Positions 24,071 through 32,380 of a DNA stretch of 64,000 bases are shown here, piece by piece. The DNA is taken from NCBI GenBank assembly GCA_041908445.1, contig JAYRFK010000113.1:62001-126000 (forward strand), in the 5' to 3' direction. Under the pieces are notes generated by a model. The model searched no databases, was not told the DNA's origin, and was given only the letters and a program-made list of their open reading frames with translations. How positions within the stretch are numbered: position 1 is the stretch's first letter; each line of letters opens with the position of its first letter. The position numbers and the translations under genes were made by a program. The DNA comes from JAEUJM01 sp041908445. GTDB taxonomy: Bacteria; Actinomycetota; Acidimicrobiia; Acidimicrobiales; DATDAH01.

Positions 24071-24894
24071 CGCCAGCCGCGTTCGAACGGTTCCTCGGCG
24101 TCGACTGGTCGGGTGCGAGGAAGGGCGGGAAGGTCTTTCTCGCCGAGGTGACCACCAGCGCTGGCCGACACCGTGTCGAGCGGCTCGAGCGGGCGACCCG
24201 CCAGTCGGTGGAGGCGGAGCTCGCCGCGCCGTCGGCTCGACGCACGCTCGCCGGACTGGACTTCTGCTTCTCGTTTCCCGAGGCGTTCCGAGTCGAGGGC
24301 CGCGCTGACTGGACGTGGCCCGATCTGCGGTCGTGGGCGCTTGGGCTGTCGGGACCGAGTGGGGCCGCCGACGTCACCCGGGCGCTGGCGGCTTGTCCGG
24401 AGCGAGAGCAGTTCCGCCTCGTCGGCGGTGACAAGGCGCCGGCACTCCGGCGTTCGACAGAGCGGGCCTGCGAGCCGTTGCCCGCGTCGGTGGTGCACCT
24501 GCTCCCGTATCAACGACAGGTGTGCCTTGGCTCGATCCACGGCATCGCCATGCTCGATCGGCTGGCTCAAAGGCCCGGACTGGCCGTCTGGCCGTTCGAC
24601 GAGATCGACCCGGGGACGGTCGACACGGTGCTCGCCGAGGTCTATCCGGCGATGTGGGTCGACTCGGGCATCGCCAAGAGCCGGCCGTCCCACCGGCTGC
24701 GTCAGCTCCGCCGCTGGCAGGACGAGGTCGACGGGATGACTCCGGCTGTGGTGGACCTCCTCCTGGACTCGGAGGATGCCTTCGACGCCCTCGCCGTCGC
24801 GCTGGCCCTCCCCGACGTTCCGTTGAACGCACCCGATGACGACGTGGTCGCCCGCGAAGGCTGGATCCTCGGCGTCCCGCCGGCGTTCACCTGA
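24067..24894 (+). CDS. DUF429-like protein (RNase H-fold)
   Basis: This 275-residue protein starts FLGVDWSGARKGGKVFLAE, the hallmark of DUF429 proteins, whose fold is RNase H-like with acidic residues on the first strand (D of VDWSG). A later EVYPAMW and SEDAFDALAVALAL also fit the family. TTG at 24067 is the only usable start and overlaps the TGA of the dehydrogenase (TTGA). Codon use is less extreme in GC than in neighbours, and the gene begins a short accessory patch running to 25949. Biochemical function is unknown. Confidence 0.7.
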   Translation: MTPAAFERFLGVDWSGARKGGKVFLAEVTTSAGRHRVERLERATRQSVEAELAAPSARRTLAGLDFCFSFPEAFRVEGRADWTWPDLRSWALGLSGPSGAADVTRALAACPEREQFRLVGGDKAPALRRSTERACEPLPASVVHLLPYQRQVCLGSIHGIAMLDRLAQRPGLAVWPFDEIDPGTVDTVLAEVYPAMWVDSGIAKSRPSHRLRQLRRWQDEVDGMTPAVVDLLLDSEDAFDALAVALALPDVPLNAPDDDVVAREGWILGVPPAFT

Positions 24895-24903
24895 ACGCCG
24901 GAG

Positions 24904-25272
24904 TCATCGAACCGGCAGGTCGCGAACTGCGAGCCTCCGGGGACTCAGCGATGCGATCGCACCTCGTTCGAGATCGTCCTCGATGGAAGGAAGGTTCGCC
25001 AGGAGGAGCGCAGCTTGCTCCTCCGGTGGGTGCTCCGACACGTCGCGGAGGTGGACCACCGACGGGCGGGTAGCGGAGGTGAGCACCAAGAGCATCGGAA
25101 AGTCGCTGTCGGCGGTGACGACGACCAACTCGTCGCTTCTCGCCGCCACCAGGATCACCTCGTCGCTGGCTTGGAGGAGGCCGAGGTCTCCGACGTGAAC
25201 CGCCTCGACACCACCTCCTCGCAACATCTCGACCAATCGCGGTGACAGGTTGGCATCGAGGAGGAGCCTCAT
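24904..25272 (-). CDS. DUF5615 PIN-like toxin candidate
   Basis: This 122-residue protein begins MRLLLDANLSPRLVEMLR, with the PIN-type Asp6, and has VVTADSDFP (Asp55/Asp57) as the second acidic cluster. This is the DUF5615 pattern, a small PIN-like nuclease family usually paired with DUF433 proteins. The ATG overlaps the stop of the DUF433 gene by 4 bases. The predicted role is the RNase toxin of a type II toxin-antitoxin module acting in the cytoplasm. It converges on the DUF429 gene with 9 bases between the stops. Confidence 0.8.
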   Translation of the reverse strand: MRLLLDANLSPRLVEMLRGGGVEAVHVGDLGLLQASDEVILVAARSDELVVVTADSDFPMLLVLTSATRPSVVHLRDVSEHPPEEQAALLLANLPSIEDDLERGAIASLSPRRLAVRDLPVR

Positions 25273-25499
25273 GCCGGGCGAGACAGTGGCAGCTCCCGTT
25301 CGCTCACGAGTGCAGCGGCGTAGTCGAGCGCGGCAAGGACATCGTCACGTTCGAGGTAGGGGTAGTCCTCGAGCACCTGTTCGATGGTTCGGCCGCCGGC
25401 GAGCTGGCCGAGCACCATGCCCACCGTCACCCGAAGATCTCGGATACAGGGGCGTCCGCCCATCCGGGCAGGGTCGACGGTTATCCGGTCGAACGCCAT
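25269..25499 (-). CDS. DUF433 antitoxin candidate
   Basis: This 76-residue protein has the DUF433 signature: FDRITVDPARMGGRPCIRDLRVTVGMVL, then DYPYLERDDVLAALDYAA. The family is a small helix-turn-helix fold linked to DUF5615 toxins. It is first in a two-gene operon with a 4-base ATGA overlap onto the toxin gene, the usual antitoxin-first order. It probably binds both the toxin and the operon promoter; no operator is obvious upstream. Confidence 0.8.
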   Translation of the reverse strand: MAFDRITVDPARMGGRPCIRDLRVTVGMVLGQLAGGRTIEQVLEDYPYLERDDVLAALDYAAALVSERELPLSRPA

Positions 25500-25589
25500 C
25501 CCGCGATGGTACGGCGGGCACGCCGTGCCATCACGCGCGATCGGACCCAGACGCAGCTCAGGGGCGAGACGGCCGCTACGGTCCGGCGC

Positions 25590-25949
25590 ATGAGCGACGG
25601 CGTCGAGCGACCGAAGGACCCCGGCTGCGACCTGTGCCAGGCGGCCAAGATCACGCCCTGGCACTTCGACGACGACGTGTGCTGGATCGCCGAGTGCGAG
25701 CTGTGCGCCACCCCGATGGTCGTGTGGCGCAGCCACGGCGTCGAGCCGCCCGCCGACGAGCGCCAGTACATGCACGAGCAGCTCGGCCTGGTGGCGCTGG
25801 CCGAGATCGGCGAGTTCTACATCGACGACAACATGCGCAACATCCCCGACCACTACCACGCCCACGCCCGCCCCAAGGGCGGTTTCTTCGGCCACCACAT
25901 CACCCGCCCCGAGGGCTCTGCCACCTACAAGCCCCGCGGGGAGTGGTGA
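25590..25949 (+). CDS. HIT-like small zinc-binding protein
   Basis: This 119-residue protein has two Cys pairs, C13-x2-C16 and C36-x2-C39 plus Cys31, and a late HYHAHARP with His88, His90 and His92. The HxHxH pattern is that of the HIT/GalT nucleotide-binding fold, and the Cys pairs suggest one bound zinc. Nucleotide hydrolase or transferase activity is plausible but unproven. ATG at 25590 is chosen because earlier in-frame codons run through the divergent DUF433 promoter. A clear intrinsic terminator follows at 25974. Confidence 0.65.
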   Translation: MSDGVERPKDPGCDLCQAAKITPWHFDDDVCWIAECELCATPMVVWRSHGVEPPADERQYMHEQLGLVALAEIGEFYIDDNMRNIPDHYHAHARPKGGFFGHHITRPEGSATYKPRGEW

Positions 25950-25973
25950 CCCGCCGAATTTCCTGGTGATCTG

Positions 25974-25992
25974 CCCCCGCTACGGGGGTTTT
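25974..25992 (+). terminator. Intrinsic terminator of the HIT-like gene
   Basis: CCCCCG-CTA-CGGGGG followed by TTTT is a classical Rho-independent terminator, 24 bases after the HIT-like stop. It is nested inside a weaker outer inverted repeat (CGAATTTCCTGGTG against CACCAAGAATTC), which may serve the convergent SDR gene. Confidence 0.85.
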
Positions 25993-26025
25993 CCACCAAG
26001 AATTCCGCCGGGGGAGGCGGCGGAC

Positions 26026-26856
26026 TCAGCGCCAGTCGGGGTGGAGGCCCTGGGTGCGGGCGAAGCGCTGGGCGTTGAAGGTCTCGCCGTTGTGCTCGGC
26101 GGCCTCGTCCGAGGTGGCCAGCCACGCCACCACGGAGGCGGGGACCGAGGGCGGCGCCACCGGGTACTTGTTCTCCAGGCCGAGGGCGCGCTGGTTGAGC
26201 TCCATCTTCTCGGTGAGCACCATGCCGGGCTCGACGTTGAAGCACAGGACGCCGTCGGGGCCGTGCTCCACCGCGAGGATGCCGGCGGTGCGGTGGAAGG
26301 CGGCCTTCGAGGCCGAGTAGGCGAGGCCCCAGCCGCCCTCGCCGGCCGGCGCGGCCGGGTCCTGCATGCCCGCCGCCGACGTCATGTTGATGATCCGGCC
26401 GCCACCCCGCTCGATCATCCCGGGCAGCACCGCCCGGATGAGCACGAGCTGGTGCAGGTAGTTGGCCCGCACCTTCTGCTCGAAGTGCTCGGGGGCGGTG
26501 TCGAGGAAGCGGGTCATCGAGCCGGGGCCCGTGTGCACGGCGTTGTTGACCAGCACGTCGATCGGGCCCCACTCGGCCTCGACCGTGGCCACCGCGGCGG
26601 TGAGGGTGTCGGCATCGAGCAGGTCGATCACCACCGGGAGGGCGCGGCCGCCGGCGGCCTCGACCGCGGCAGCCGTCGTGTCGAGCCCGCCCGGCAGGTC
26701 GAGCCCGTCGGGCTTGGAGTCGTCGCGGCCGGCGCCCTCGGTCAGGGTGCGGGCGGCGACGGCCACGTCGCACCCCGCCTCGGCCAGGGCGATGGCCGAC
26801 GCCTTCCCGATCCCCCGGCTGGCGCCGGTGACGAGGGCGATGGGGCGTGCGCTCAT
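26026..26856 (-). CDS. Short-chain dehydrogenase/reductase
   Basis: This 276-residue SDR has VTGASRGIGKA, an AART segment after the second strand (favouring NADP), VNNAVHTGP, INMTSAAG and the catalytic YSASK. An insertion around residues 40-60 (DSKPDGLDLPGG) is longer than usual. It is divergent from the ChsE-type acyl-CoA dehydrogenase at 26951, with 94 bases between the starts, so it is likely linked to the same catabolic branch. The ATG start immediately precedes the Rossmann strand. The substrate is unknown. Confidence 0.83.
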   Translation of the reverse strand: MSARPIALVTGASRGIGKASAIALAEAGCDVAVAARTLTEGAGRDDSKPDGLDLPGGLDTTAAAVEAAGGRALPVVIDLLDADTLTAAVATVEAEWGPIDVLVNNAVHTGPGSMTRFLDTAPEHFEQKVRANYLHQLVLIRAVLPGMIERGGGRIINMTSAAGMQDPAAPAGEGGWGLAYSASKAAFHRTAGILAVEHGPDGVLCFNVEPGMVLTEKMELNQRALGLENKYPVAPPSVPASVVAWLATSDEAAEHNGETFNAQRFARTQGLHPDWR

Positions 26857-26950
26857 CCTGCGATCCTCGCACGCTGGGCGACGCCGCCCGGCCGGCGCTG
26901 GGCCAAGATGGGTCCATGACGCCGCACCGCCGCCTGGGCCGGAGCTGACC

Positions 26951-28126
26951 GTGGACTTCGCCTTCACCCCCGAGCAGATCGCCCTGCGCCAGGAGCTGCG
27001 CGAGTACTTCACGGCGATGATGACCCCCGAGGTCGAGGCCACCCTCGCCGAGACCGGTTGGGAGGGCCCGCTCTACAAGGAGCTCGTCCGCCAGATCGGC
27101 CGGGACGGCTGGCTCGGTGTCGGCTGGCCGAAGGAGTACGGCGGCCAGGGGCGCACGCCGATGGAGCAGCTCATCTTCTTCGACGAGGTGCAGCGGGCCA
27201 ACGCCCCGGTGCCGATGCTGGCCATCAACACCGTCGGCCCGACGATCATGCGCTTCGGCAACGACGAGCAGAAGGAGCGCTTCCTCCCGCCGATCCTCGC
27301 CGGCGAGCTGCACTTCGCCATCGGCTACACCGAGCCGGGCGCCGGCACCGATCTCGCCTCGCTGCGCACGTCGGCGGTGCGCGACGGCGACGAGTACGTG
27401 GTCAACGGTCAGAAGGTGTTCACCACCCAGGTCGACGTGGCCGACTGGATCTGGCTCGCCGTGCGCACCGACCCGACGGCGCCCAAGCACAAGGGCATCT
27501 CGATCCTGCTCATGCCCACCGACACGCCGGGCTTCAGCCACACGCCCATCCACGTCATGGGCGAGGGCCGCACGAACGCCACCTACTACCAGGACGTGCG
27601 CATCCCGGTCGCCAACCTCGTCGGCGAGGAGAACGCCGGCTGGCGCCTGATCACCACCCAGCTCAACCACGAGCGGGTGGCGCTCTGCAACGCCGGCGCC
27701 GCCGAGCGCATCATCACCGAGGTCCGCCGCTGGGCCCAGGAGACCAAGCTGGCCGACGGCCGGCGGGTGATCGACCAGGACTGGGTGCGCCTGAACCTGG
27801 CCCGGGCCACCGCCGAGACCGAGGCCCTCCACCTGATGAACAACAAGGTGGCGTGGTCGCTCCAGTCGGGGGACCTCAAGGGCGCCGACGCCTCCGCCAT
27901 GAAGGTGTTCGGCACCGAGTCCGACATCCGGGTCAACCGCTGGCTGATGGAGATCCTCGGCTCGGTCGCCTACCTCACCCGGGAGTCGCCCGAGGCGGTG
28001 CTCCACGGCAAGCTCGAGAAGCGCTGCCAGTCGGCGCTGATCCGCACCTTCGGTGGCGGCGCCACCGAGATCCAGCGCGACATCATCGCCATGCAGGGCC
28101 TCGGCCTGCCCCGGGCCCCGCGCTGA
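26951..28126 (+). CDS. Acyl-CoA dehydrogenase, FadE26/FadE29 (ChsE) type
   Basis: This 391-residue protein is very close in pattern to the steroid side-chain dehydrogenases of M. tuberculosis: MDFAFTPEQ, GWPKEYGGQGR, FAIGYTEPGAGTDLASLRT, NGQKVFTT, NATYYQDVRIPVANLVGEENAGWRLITTQLNHERVAL and FGGGATEIQRDIIA. FadE26 and FadE29 each work as half of an alpha2beta2 enzyme that introduces a double bond into a shortened steroid side-chain CoA ester. No second fadE lies beside it, so its partner must be encoded elsewhere or it is a homomer. GTG start; the enoyl-CoA hydratase follows 12 bases later. Confidence 0.87.
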   Translation: MDFAFTPEQIALRQELREYFTAMMTPEVEATLAETGWEGPLYKELVRQIGRDGWLGVGWPKEYGGQGRTPMEQLIFFDEVQRANAPVPMLAINTVGPTIMRFGNDEQKERFLPPILAGELHFAIGYTEPGAGTDLASLRTSAVRDGDEYVVNGQKVFTTQVDVADWIWLAVRTDPTAPKHKGISILLMPTDTPGFSHTPIHVMGEGRTNATYYQDVRIPVANLVGEENAGWRLITTQLNHERVALCNAGAAERIITEVRRWAQETKLADGRRVIDQDWVRLNLARATAETEALHLMNNKVAWSLQSGDLKGADASAMKVFGTESDIRVNRWLMEILGSVAYLTRESPEAVLHGKLEKRCQSALIRTFGGGATEIQRDIIAMQGLGLPRAPR

Positions 28127-28138
28127 CCGGGCCGCCAG

Positions 28139-28984
28139 GTGAGCCCTGAACCGGGCGACGCGCCCCACGTCCTCGTCGAGGTGAGCGACGGCGTCGCCGT
28201 GCTCACCCTCAACCGGCCCGACCGCCTCAACGCCTTCACCGGGCGGATGGGCGACGAGCTCGGCGCCGCCTACCGGGCGTGCGACGAGGACGACGCCGTG
28301 CGCGCCGTGGTGGTCACCGGGGCGGGCCGTGGGTTCTGCGCCGGCGCCGACCTCGGTGGCGGGGGCGAGACGTTCACCGCCCCGGAGGACCAGGCCGCCG
28401 TGCGAGCGGCGCCCCGGGCCTTCACCTCGTCGCCGGTGCGCCCGCCGGCGTGGGAGGTGCGCAAGCCGGTCATCGCCGCGATCAATGGACCGGCACTGGG
28501 GATCGGGCTCAGCCTCACCATGCAGTGCGACCTGCGCTACGTGGCCGAGGACGCCACCCTCGGCTTCGTGCACGTCCGCATGGGCGTGCTCCCCGACGCC
28601 CACGCCCACTGGACCGTGCCCCGGGCCGTGGGGTTCGCCGTGGCCCAGGACCTGCTGCTGACCGGCCGGCGCTTCAAGGGCGCCGAGGCGGCAGCGTTGG
28701 GCCTCGCCCACCGGGCCCTGCCCGCGGACGAGGTGCTGCCGGCCGCCCTCGAGACCGCCCGGGAGATCGCGGTCAACGCCGCGCCCCTCTCCGTGGCGGC
28801 CTCCAAGTCGCTGCTCTGGTCGACGCCGGCCCTCGACGCCGACGAGTGCGACCGCCTCGAGACCGCGTGGCACGAGGTGCTCATGGGTCGCGCCGACGCC
28901 CGCGAGGGCCCGATGGCCTTCCTCGAGAAGCGCGCCCCCCAATGGACTCTCAGCCCCACCGAGGACTGGCCCACCGACCTCTGA
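28139..28984 (+). CDS. Enoyl-CoA hydratase/isomerase family protein
   Basis: This 281-residue crotonase-fold protein has LNRPDRLNAF, the oxyanion loop GRGFCAGADLGGGG and ALGIGLSLTMQCDLRY. The segment where catalytic Glu usually sits reads FVHVRMGVLPDAHAHW, so the first Glu is replaced; hydratase chemistry may be altered and an isomerase or hydrolase role is possible. It follows the ChsE-type dehydrogenase by 12 bases, and the pair would give dehydrogenation then hydration of a side-chain CoA ester. Its TGA abuts the TAA of the convergent racemase with no gap. Confidence 0.83.
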   Translation: MSPEPGDAPHVLVEVSDGVAVLTLNRPDRLNAFTGRMGDELGAAYRACDEDDAVRAVVVTGAGRGFCAGADLGGGGETFTAPEDQAAVRAAPRAFTSSPVRPPAWEVRKPVIAAINGPALGIGLSLTMQCDLRYVAEDATLGFVHVRMGVLPDAHAHWTVPRAVGFAVAQDLLLTGRRFKGAEAAALGLAHRALPADEVLPAALETAREIAVNAAPLSVAASKSLLWSTPALDADECDRLETAWHEVLMGRADAREGPMAFLEKRAPQWTLSPTEDWPTDL

Positions 28985-30163
28985 TTAGAAGATGGCGCCG
29001 ACGTCGCGGAGCTCGGCGAGCTCCGCAGGGGAGTAGCCCGCCGCCGCCAGAACGGCGTCGGTGTCGTCGCCGGGGTGGTGGGGCGGGCCGGACACGCCCT
29101 CCGGGGTCCCGGAGAAGCGGGGCGCCGGCGCCGGCTGGGGCACGCCGTCGACGTTCAGGAAGGCCGACCGGGCAACGGCGTGGGGGTGGGACGGCGCCTC
29201 CTCGGGAGCGAGCACCGGGGCCACGCAGGCATCGCGACCGGCGAAGAGCGAGCACCACTCGTCGCGGGTGCGGGTGCGGAAGACCGCGGCGAAGCGCTCC
29301 TTCTTGGCCGGCCAGAGCGAGGGGTCCATCTGCTCGGCGGGGTCCTCCGGGTCGTCGACGCCGGGGCCGGTGAGCCCGAGGCCCTCGAGCAGCGCCGCGT
29401 AGAACTGCGGCTCGATGGCGCCGACCGCTACCCAGCGGCCGTCGGCGCACTCGTACACCTCGTAGAAGTGGGCGCCGGTGTCGAGGTGGTTCGTGCCCCT
29501 TGGGCCCCAGAAGCCGCTGTTGCGGGCGGAGAAGAACGGGGTCAGCAGCAGCGCTGCACCGTCCACCATGGCGGCGTCGACGACCTGGCCCGTGCCGGTC
29601 CGGGCCGCGGCCAGCACCGCGCTCACGATCCCGAAGGCGAGCAGCATGGCCCCGCCGGCGAAGTCACCGAGGACGTTGATGGGCGGCGTCGGTGGCTGAC
29701 CCGCCCGACCCAGCGGCTCGAGCGCGCCGGACACGGCGATGTAGTCGAGGTCGTGGCCCGCCTCCTGGGCGAGGGGCCCGTCCTGGCCCCACCCCGTCAA
29801 CCGCCCGTAGACGAGGCGGGGGTTGCGGGCCAGGCAGTCGTCGGGCCCGATGCCGAGGCGCTCGGCCACACCGGGCCGGAACACCTCGATCACCGCGTCC
29901 GCTCCGTCGCACAGTCGCAGGAACGCCTCGACGCCGTCGGGCTGCTTGAGGTCGAGCGCCACCGAGCGCTTGCCCCGGTGCATGGCGTTGGTGGCGGGCC
30001 GGCTGCGGTCCACCGAGCGGGCCTCGGCGACCCGGTCGACGCGGATCACCTCGGCGCCGAGGTCGGCCAGCATCATCCCGCAGAACCAGCCGGGGCCCAG
30101 CCCGACGAGCTCCACCACGCGCACCCCGTCGAGCGGTCCGGCGGGGGGCGGGGAGGGCGTCAT
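28985..30163 (-). CDS. Alpha-methylacyl-CoA racemase (AMACR/MCR type)
   Basis: This 392-residue class III CoA-transferase-fold protein carries the racemase residues of mycobacterial MCR: His137 in EAGHDLDYIAVSGAL, Asp167 in LGDFAGG and Glu235 in DTGAHFYEVYECADGRW. It interconverts 2R and 2S methyl-branched acyl-CoAs, as required before beta-oxidation of the C25-methyl sterol side chain. It is divergent from fadA5, and a 16-base KstR-like palindrome lies 12 bases before its ATG, so transcription is probably repressed together with fadA5. An in-frame GTG 6 bases upstream is an alternative start. Confidence 0.9.
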   Translation of the reverse strand: MTPSPPPAGPLDGVRVVELVGLGPGWFCGMMLADLGAEVIRVDRVAEARSVDRSRPATNAMHRGKRSVALDLKQPDGVEAFLRLCDGADAVIEVFRPGVAERLGIGPDDCLARNPRLVYGRLTGWGQDGPLAQEAGHDLDYIAVSGALEPLGRAGQPPTPPINVLGDFAGGAMLLAFGIVSAVLAAARTGTGQVVDAAMVDGAALLLTPFFSARNSGFWGPRGTNHLDTGAHFYEVYECADGRWVAVGAIEPQFYAALLEGLGLTGPGVDDPEDPAEQMDPSLWPAKKERFAAVFRTRTRDEWCSLFAGRDACVAPVLAPEEAPSHPHAVARSAFLNVDGVPQPAPAPRFSGTPEGVSGPPHHPGDDTDAVLAAAGYSPAELAELRDVGAIF

Positions 30164-30174
30164 GTGCACGAAAA

Positions 30175-30190
30175 CTAGAACAGATTCTAG
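30175..30190. promoter_or_regulatory. KstR-like palindromic operator (site B)
   Basis: CTAGAACAGATTCTAG is a palindrome with 6-base arms around a 4-base centre, between the racemase and fadA5 starts. It differs from the mycobacterial KstR consensus (TnnAACnnGTTnnA) at one core base. The same sequence with one change lies between fadD19 and echA19. Confidence 0.8.
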
Positions 30191-30255
30191 AGTTGGCCCG
30201 TTCCGCTCATCTCCCGGCGCCGGCATCGGCCCGGACCCGAAAGAGGCACCCCGCC

Positions 30256-31416
30256 ATGGCCAACCCCGTCATCGTCGAAGCCGTCCGCACGCCCATCGGC
30301 AAGCGCAACGGCTGGCTCTCCGGCCTGCACGCTTCCGCGGTGCTGGCCCACGCCCAGGAGGCCGTCGTGCAGCGCGCCGGCATCGAGCCCGGCAGCGTCG
30401 AGCAGATCGTCGGCGGCTGCGTCACCCAGGCCGGCGAGCAGGCGTCCAACGTCACCCGCACCGCCTGGCTGAGCAAGGGCCTGCCCTACGAGACCGCCGC
30501 CACCACCATCGACTGCCAGTGCGGCTCGGCCCAGCAGGCCAACAACTTCATCAGCAACCTGATCGCCGCCGACGCCATCGACGTCGGCATCGCCTGCGGC
30601 GTCGAGGCCATGAGCCGCGTGCAGCTCGGCGCGAACGCCATGAACGGCCCGGGCTCCTCCCGCCCCGAGGAGTTCCCCTGGGACATGCCCGACCAGTTCG
30701 GCGCCGCCCAGCGCATCGCCGAGAACCGCGGCATCACCCGTGACGACATCGAGTGGCTCGGCTTCGAGAGCCAGCGCAAGGCCGCCCGCGCCGTCGAGGA
30801 GGGCCGCTTCGAGCGGGAGATCGCGCCCATCGAGGTGCCCGTGATGGGCGAGGACGGTCCCACCGGCGAGACCCAGCTCATCAGCACGGACCAGGGCCCC
30901 CGCGAGACCACCCGGGAGGGCCTGGCCAAGCTGAAGCCCGTCGTGCCCGGCCACATCCACACGGCGGGGACCAGCTCGCAGATCTCCGACGGCGCCGCCG
31001 CGGTCCTCTGGATGTCCGAGGAGCGGGCCAAGGCCGAGGGCCTGAAGCCCCGGGCGCGGATCGTGGCCCAGGTGCTCGTCGGCTCCGACCCCTACTACCA
31101 CCTCGACGGTCCCCGTGAGGCCACCACCAAGGTGCTGGCCAAGGCGGGCATGACCATGGGCGACATCGACCTCTGCGAGGTCAACGAGGCCTTCGCCTCG
31201 GTCGTCATGTCGTGGGGCCAGCTCCACGAGCCGGACTGGGAGTACGTGAACACCAACGGTGGTGCCATCGCCCTCGGCCACCCGGTCGGCAGCACCGGCA
31301 GCCGCCTGATCACCACGGCGCTACACGAGCTCGAGCGCACGGACAAGAACACCGCGCTCATCTCGATGTGCTGCGGCGGGGCCCTCGCCACCGGCACCAT
31401 CATCGAGCGGATCTAG
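30256..31416 (+). CDS. fadA5: FadA5-type steroid side-chain thiolase
   Basis: This 386-residue thiolase matches my memory of M. tuberculosis FadA5 nearly throughout: PVIVEAVRTPIGKRNGWLSGLHA, TIDCQCGSAQQAN with nucleophile Cys89, HTAGTSSQISDGAAAVLWM, YYHLDG, EVNEAFASVV, NGGAIALGHPVGSTGSRLITTALHELERTD and CCGGALATGTIIERI. FadA5 cleaves acetyl-CoA from 3,22-dioxo-steroid CoA esters during side-chain shortening. The catalytic His of GHP and the second Cys are present. ATG follows an AAGAGG ribosome site. An SDR follows by 24 bases, and the divergent racemase shares the KstR-like operator. Confidence 0.93.
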   Translation: MANPVIVEAVRTPIGKRNGWLSGLHASAVLAHAQEAVVQRAGIEPGSVEQIVGGCVTQAGEQASNVTRTAWLSKGLPYETAATTIDCQCGSAQQANNFISNLIAADAIDVGIACGVEAMSRVQLGANAMNGPGSSRPEEFPWDMPDQFGAAQRIAENRGITRDDIEWLGFESQRKAARAVEEGRFEREIAPIEVPVMGEDGPTGETQLISTDQGPRETTREGLAKLKPVVPGHIHTAGTSSQISDGAAAVLWMSEERAKAEGLKPRARIVAQVLVGSDPYYHLDGPREATTKVLAKAGMTMGDIDLCEVNEAFASVVMSWGQLHEPDWEYVNTNGGAIALGHPVGSTGSRLITTALHELERTDKNTALISMCCGGALATGTIIERI

Positions 31417-31440
31417 GCCGGGCCCGGGGGAGGCCCCGCC

Positions 31441-32250
31441 ATGGGACGCCTGGACGGCCGCGTCGCGGTCATCACCGGCGCGGCGTCGGGCATCGGCGCC
31501 GCCACCGCCCAGCGCTTCGCCGCCGAGGGCGCGTCGATCGCCGGCCTCGACCTCGTGGGCCCCACCCCCGAGGTCGTCGCCGGCCTCGAGGCGGCCGCGC
31601 CCGAGGTGGCCTACTGGCCGCTCGACGTGCGCGACGAGGTGCAGATCGAGGCCCGGGTCGCCGAGGTGGTCGAGCGCTTCGGGCGCATCGACATCCTGTT
31701 GAACGCGGCCGGCGTGGCCTCGGCCGGCTCGGTCGACCAGGTGCCCGCCGACGAGTGGGACCGCGTCCTCGACATCAACCTCAAGGGCACGTACCTCGTG
31801 TCGAAGCACGTCGTGCCCCACATGGCCGCCGCCGGCGCCGGCAGCATCGTCAACATCGCCAGCATCGAGGGCCTCGTGGGCTTCTCGGGCCAGGCCGCCT
31901 ACAACGCGTCGAAGGGTGGGGTGGTGCTGCTCACCCGGAACATGGCCGCCGACTACGGCCGCCAGGGCATCCGGGTGAACTGCGTCTGCCCGGGGCTCAT
32001 CGACACCGCGATGACCGAGGTGCTGCACGACCCGTCGCTGGCCCCGATCCGCAACTGGTTCGTGGACCAGCACCTGCTGGGTCGGGCCGGGCGTCCCGAG
32101 GAGGTCGCGGCCGCGATCCTCTTCCTCGCCTCCGACGACGCCTCGTTCGTCAGCGGTCACTCCCTCGTGGTCGACGGCGGCTTCGTCGCAGGTCGCCGCT
32201 TCCCGCTCGACGACCTCGGCCCGCTGCCCGAGGTCGACTTCCCCGGCTGA
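31441..32250 (+). CDS. Short-chain dehydrogenase/reductase next to fadA5
   Basis: This 269-residue SDR has TGAASGIGAAT, an Asp-containing second strand (GLDLVG, favouring NAD), NAAGVASAG, NIASIEGL, the catalytic YNASK and VDGGF. It lies 24 bases after fadA5 with its own purine-rich leader (GGGGGAGG), so the two are co-transcribed. A 3-hydroxyacyl-CoA dehydrogenase supplying the 3-oxo substrate of the thiolase is the natural guess, by position rather than by sequence. A perfect 12-base-arm hairpin follows its stop. Confidence 0.85.
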   Translation: MGRLDGRVAVITGAASGIGAATAQRFAAEGASIAGLDLVGPTPEVVAGLEAAAPEVAYWPLDVRDEVQIEARVAEVVERFGRIDILLNAAGVASAGSVDQVPADEWDRVLDINLKGTYLVSKHVVPHMAAAGAGSIVNIASIEGLVGFSGQAAYNASKGGVVLLTRNMAADYGRQGIRVNCVCPGLIDTAMTEVLHDPSLAPIRNWFVDQHLLGRAGRPEEVAAAILFLASDDASFVSGHSLVVDGGFVAGRRFPLDDLGPLPEVDFPG

Positions 32251-32283
32251 AGAGCCGGCGGGTCGGGCCCGGACGCGACTCGA

Positions 32284-32318
32284 CGGCCGATCCGGTGTTC
32301 CGAGAGCCGGATCGGCCG
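32284..32318. terminator. Bidirectional hairpin terminator
   Basis: CGGCCGATCCGG and CCGGATCGGCCG pair perfectly (12-base arms, 11-base loop) between the stops of the SDR gene (+) and whiB (-). It is the best terminator candidate for the fadA5 operon, although no T-run follows. Confidence 0.65.
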
Positions 32319-32380
32319 CCGAGCGATGTGGCGGGGACGACGGTGCGCCCTCTGGGGGCGCCCGAGAGAGCGGTGCGGCG

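Noticed and set aside
24904..25499. A VapBC toxin-antitoxin pair
   Set aside because: The antitoxin has the DUF433 pattern rather than an AbrB or RHH fold, and the toxin has the DUF5615 start MRLLLDANLSPRL rather than the VapC pattern.
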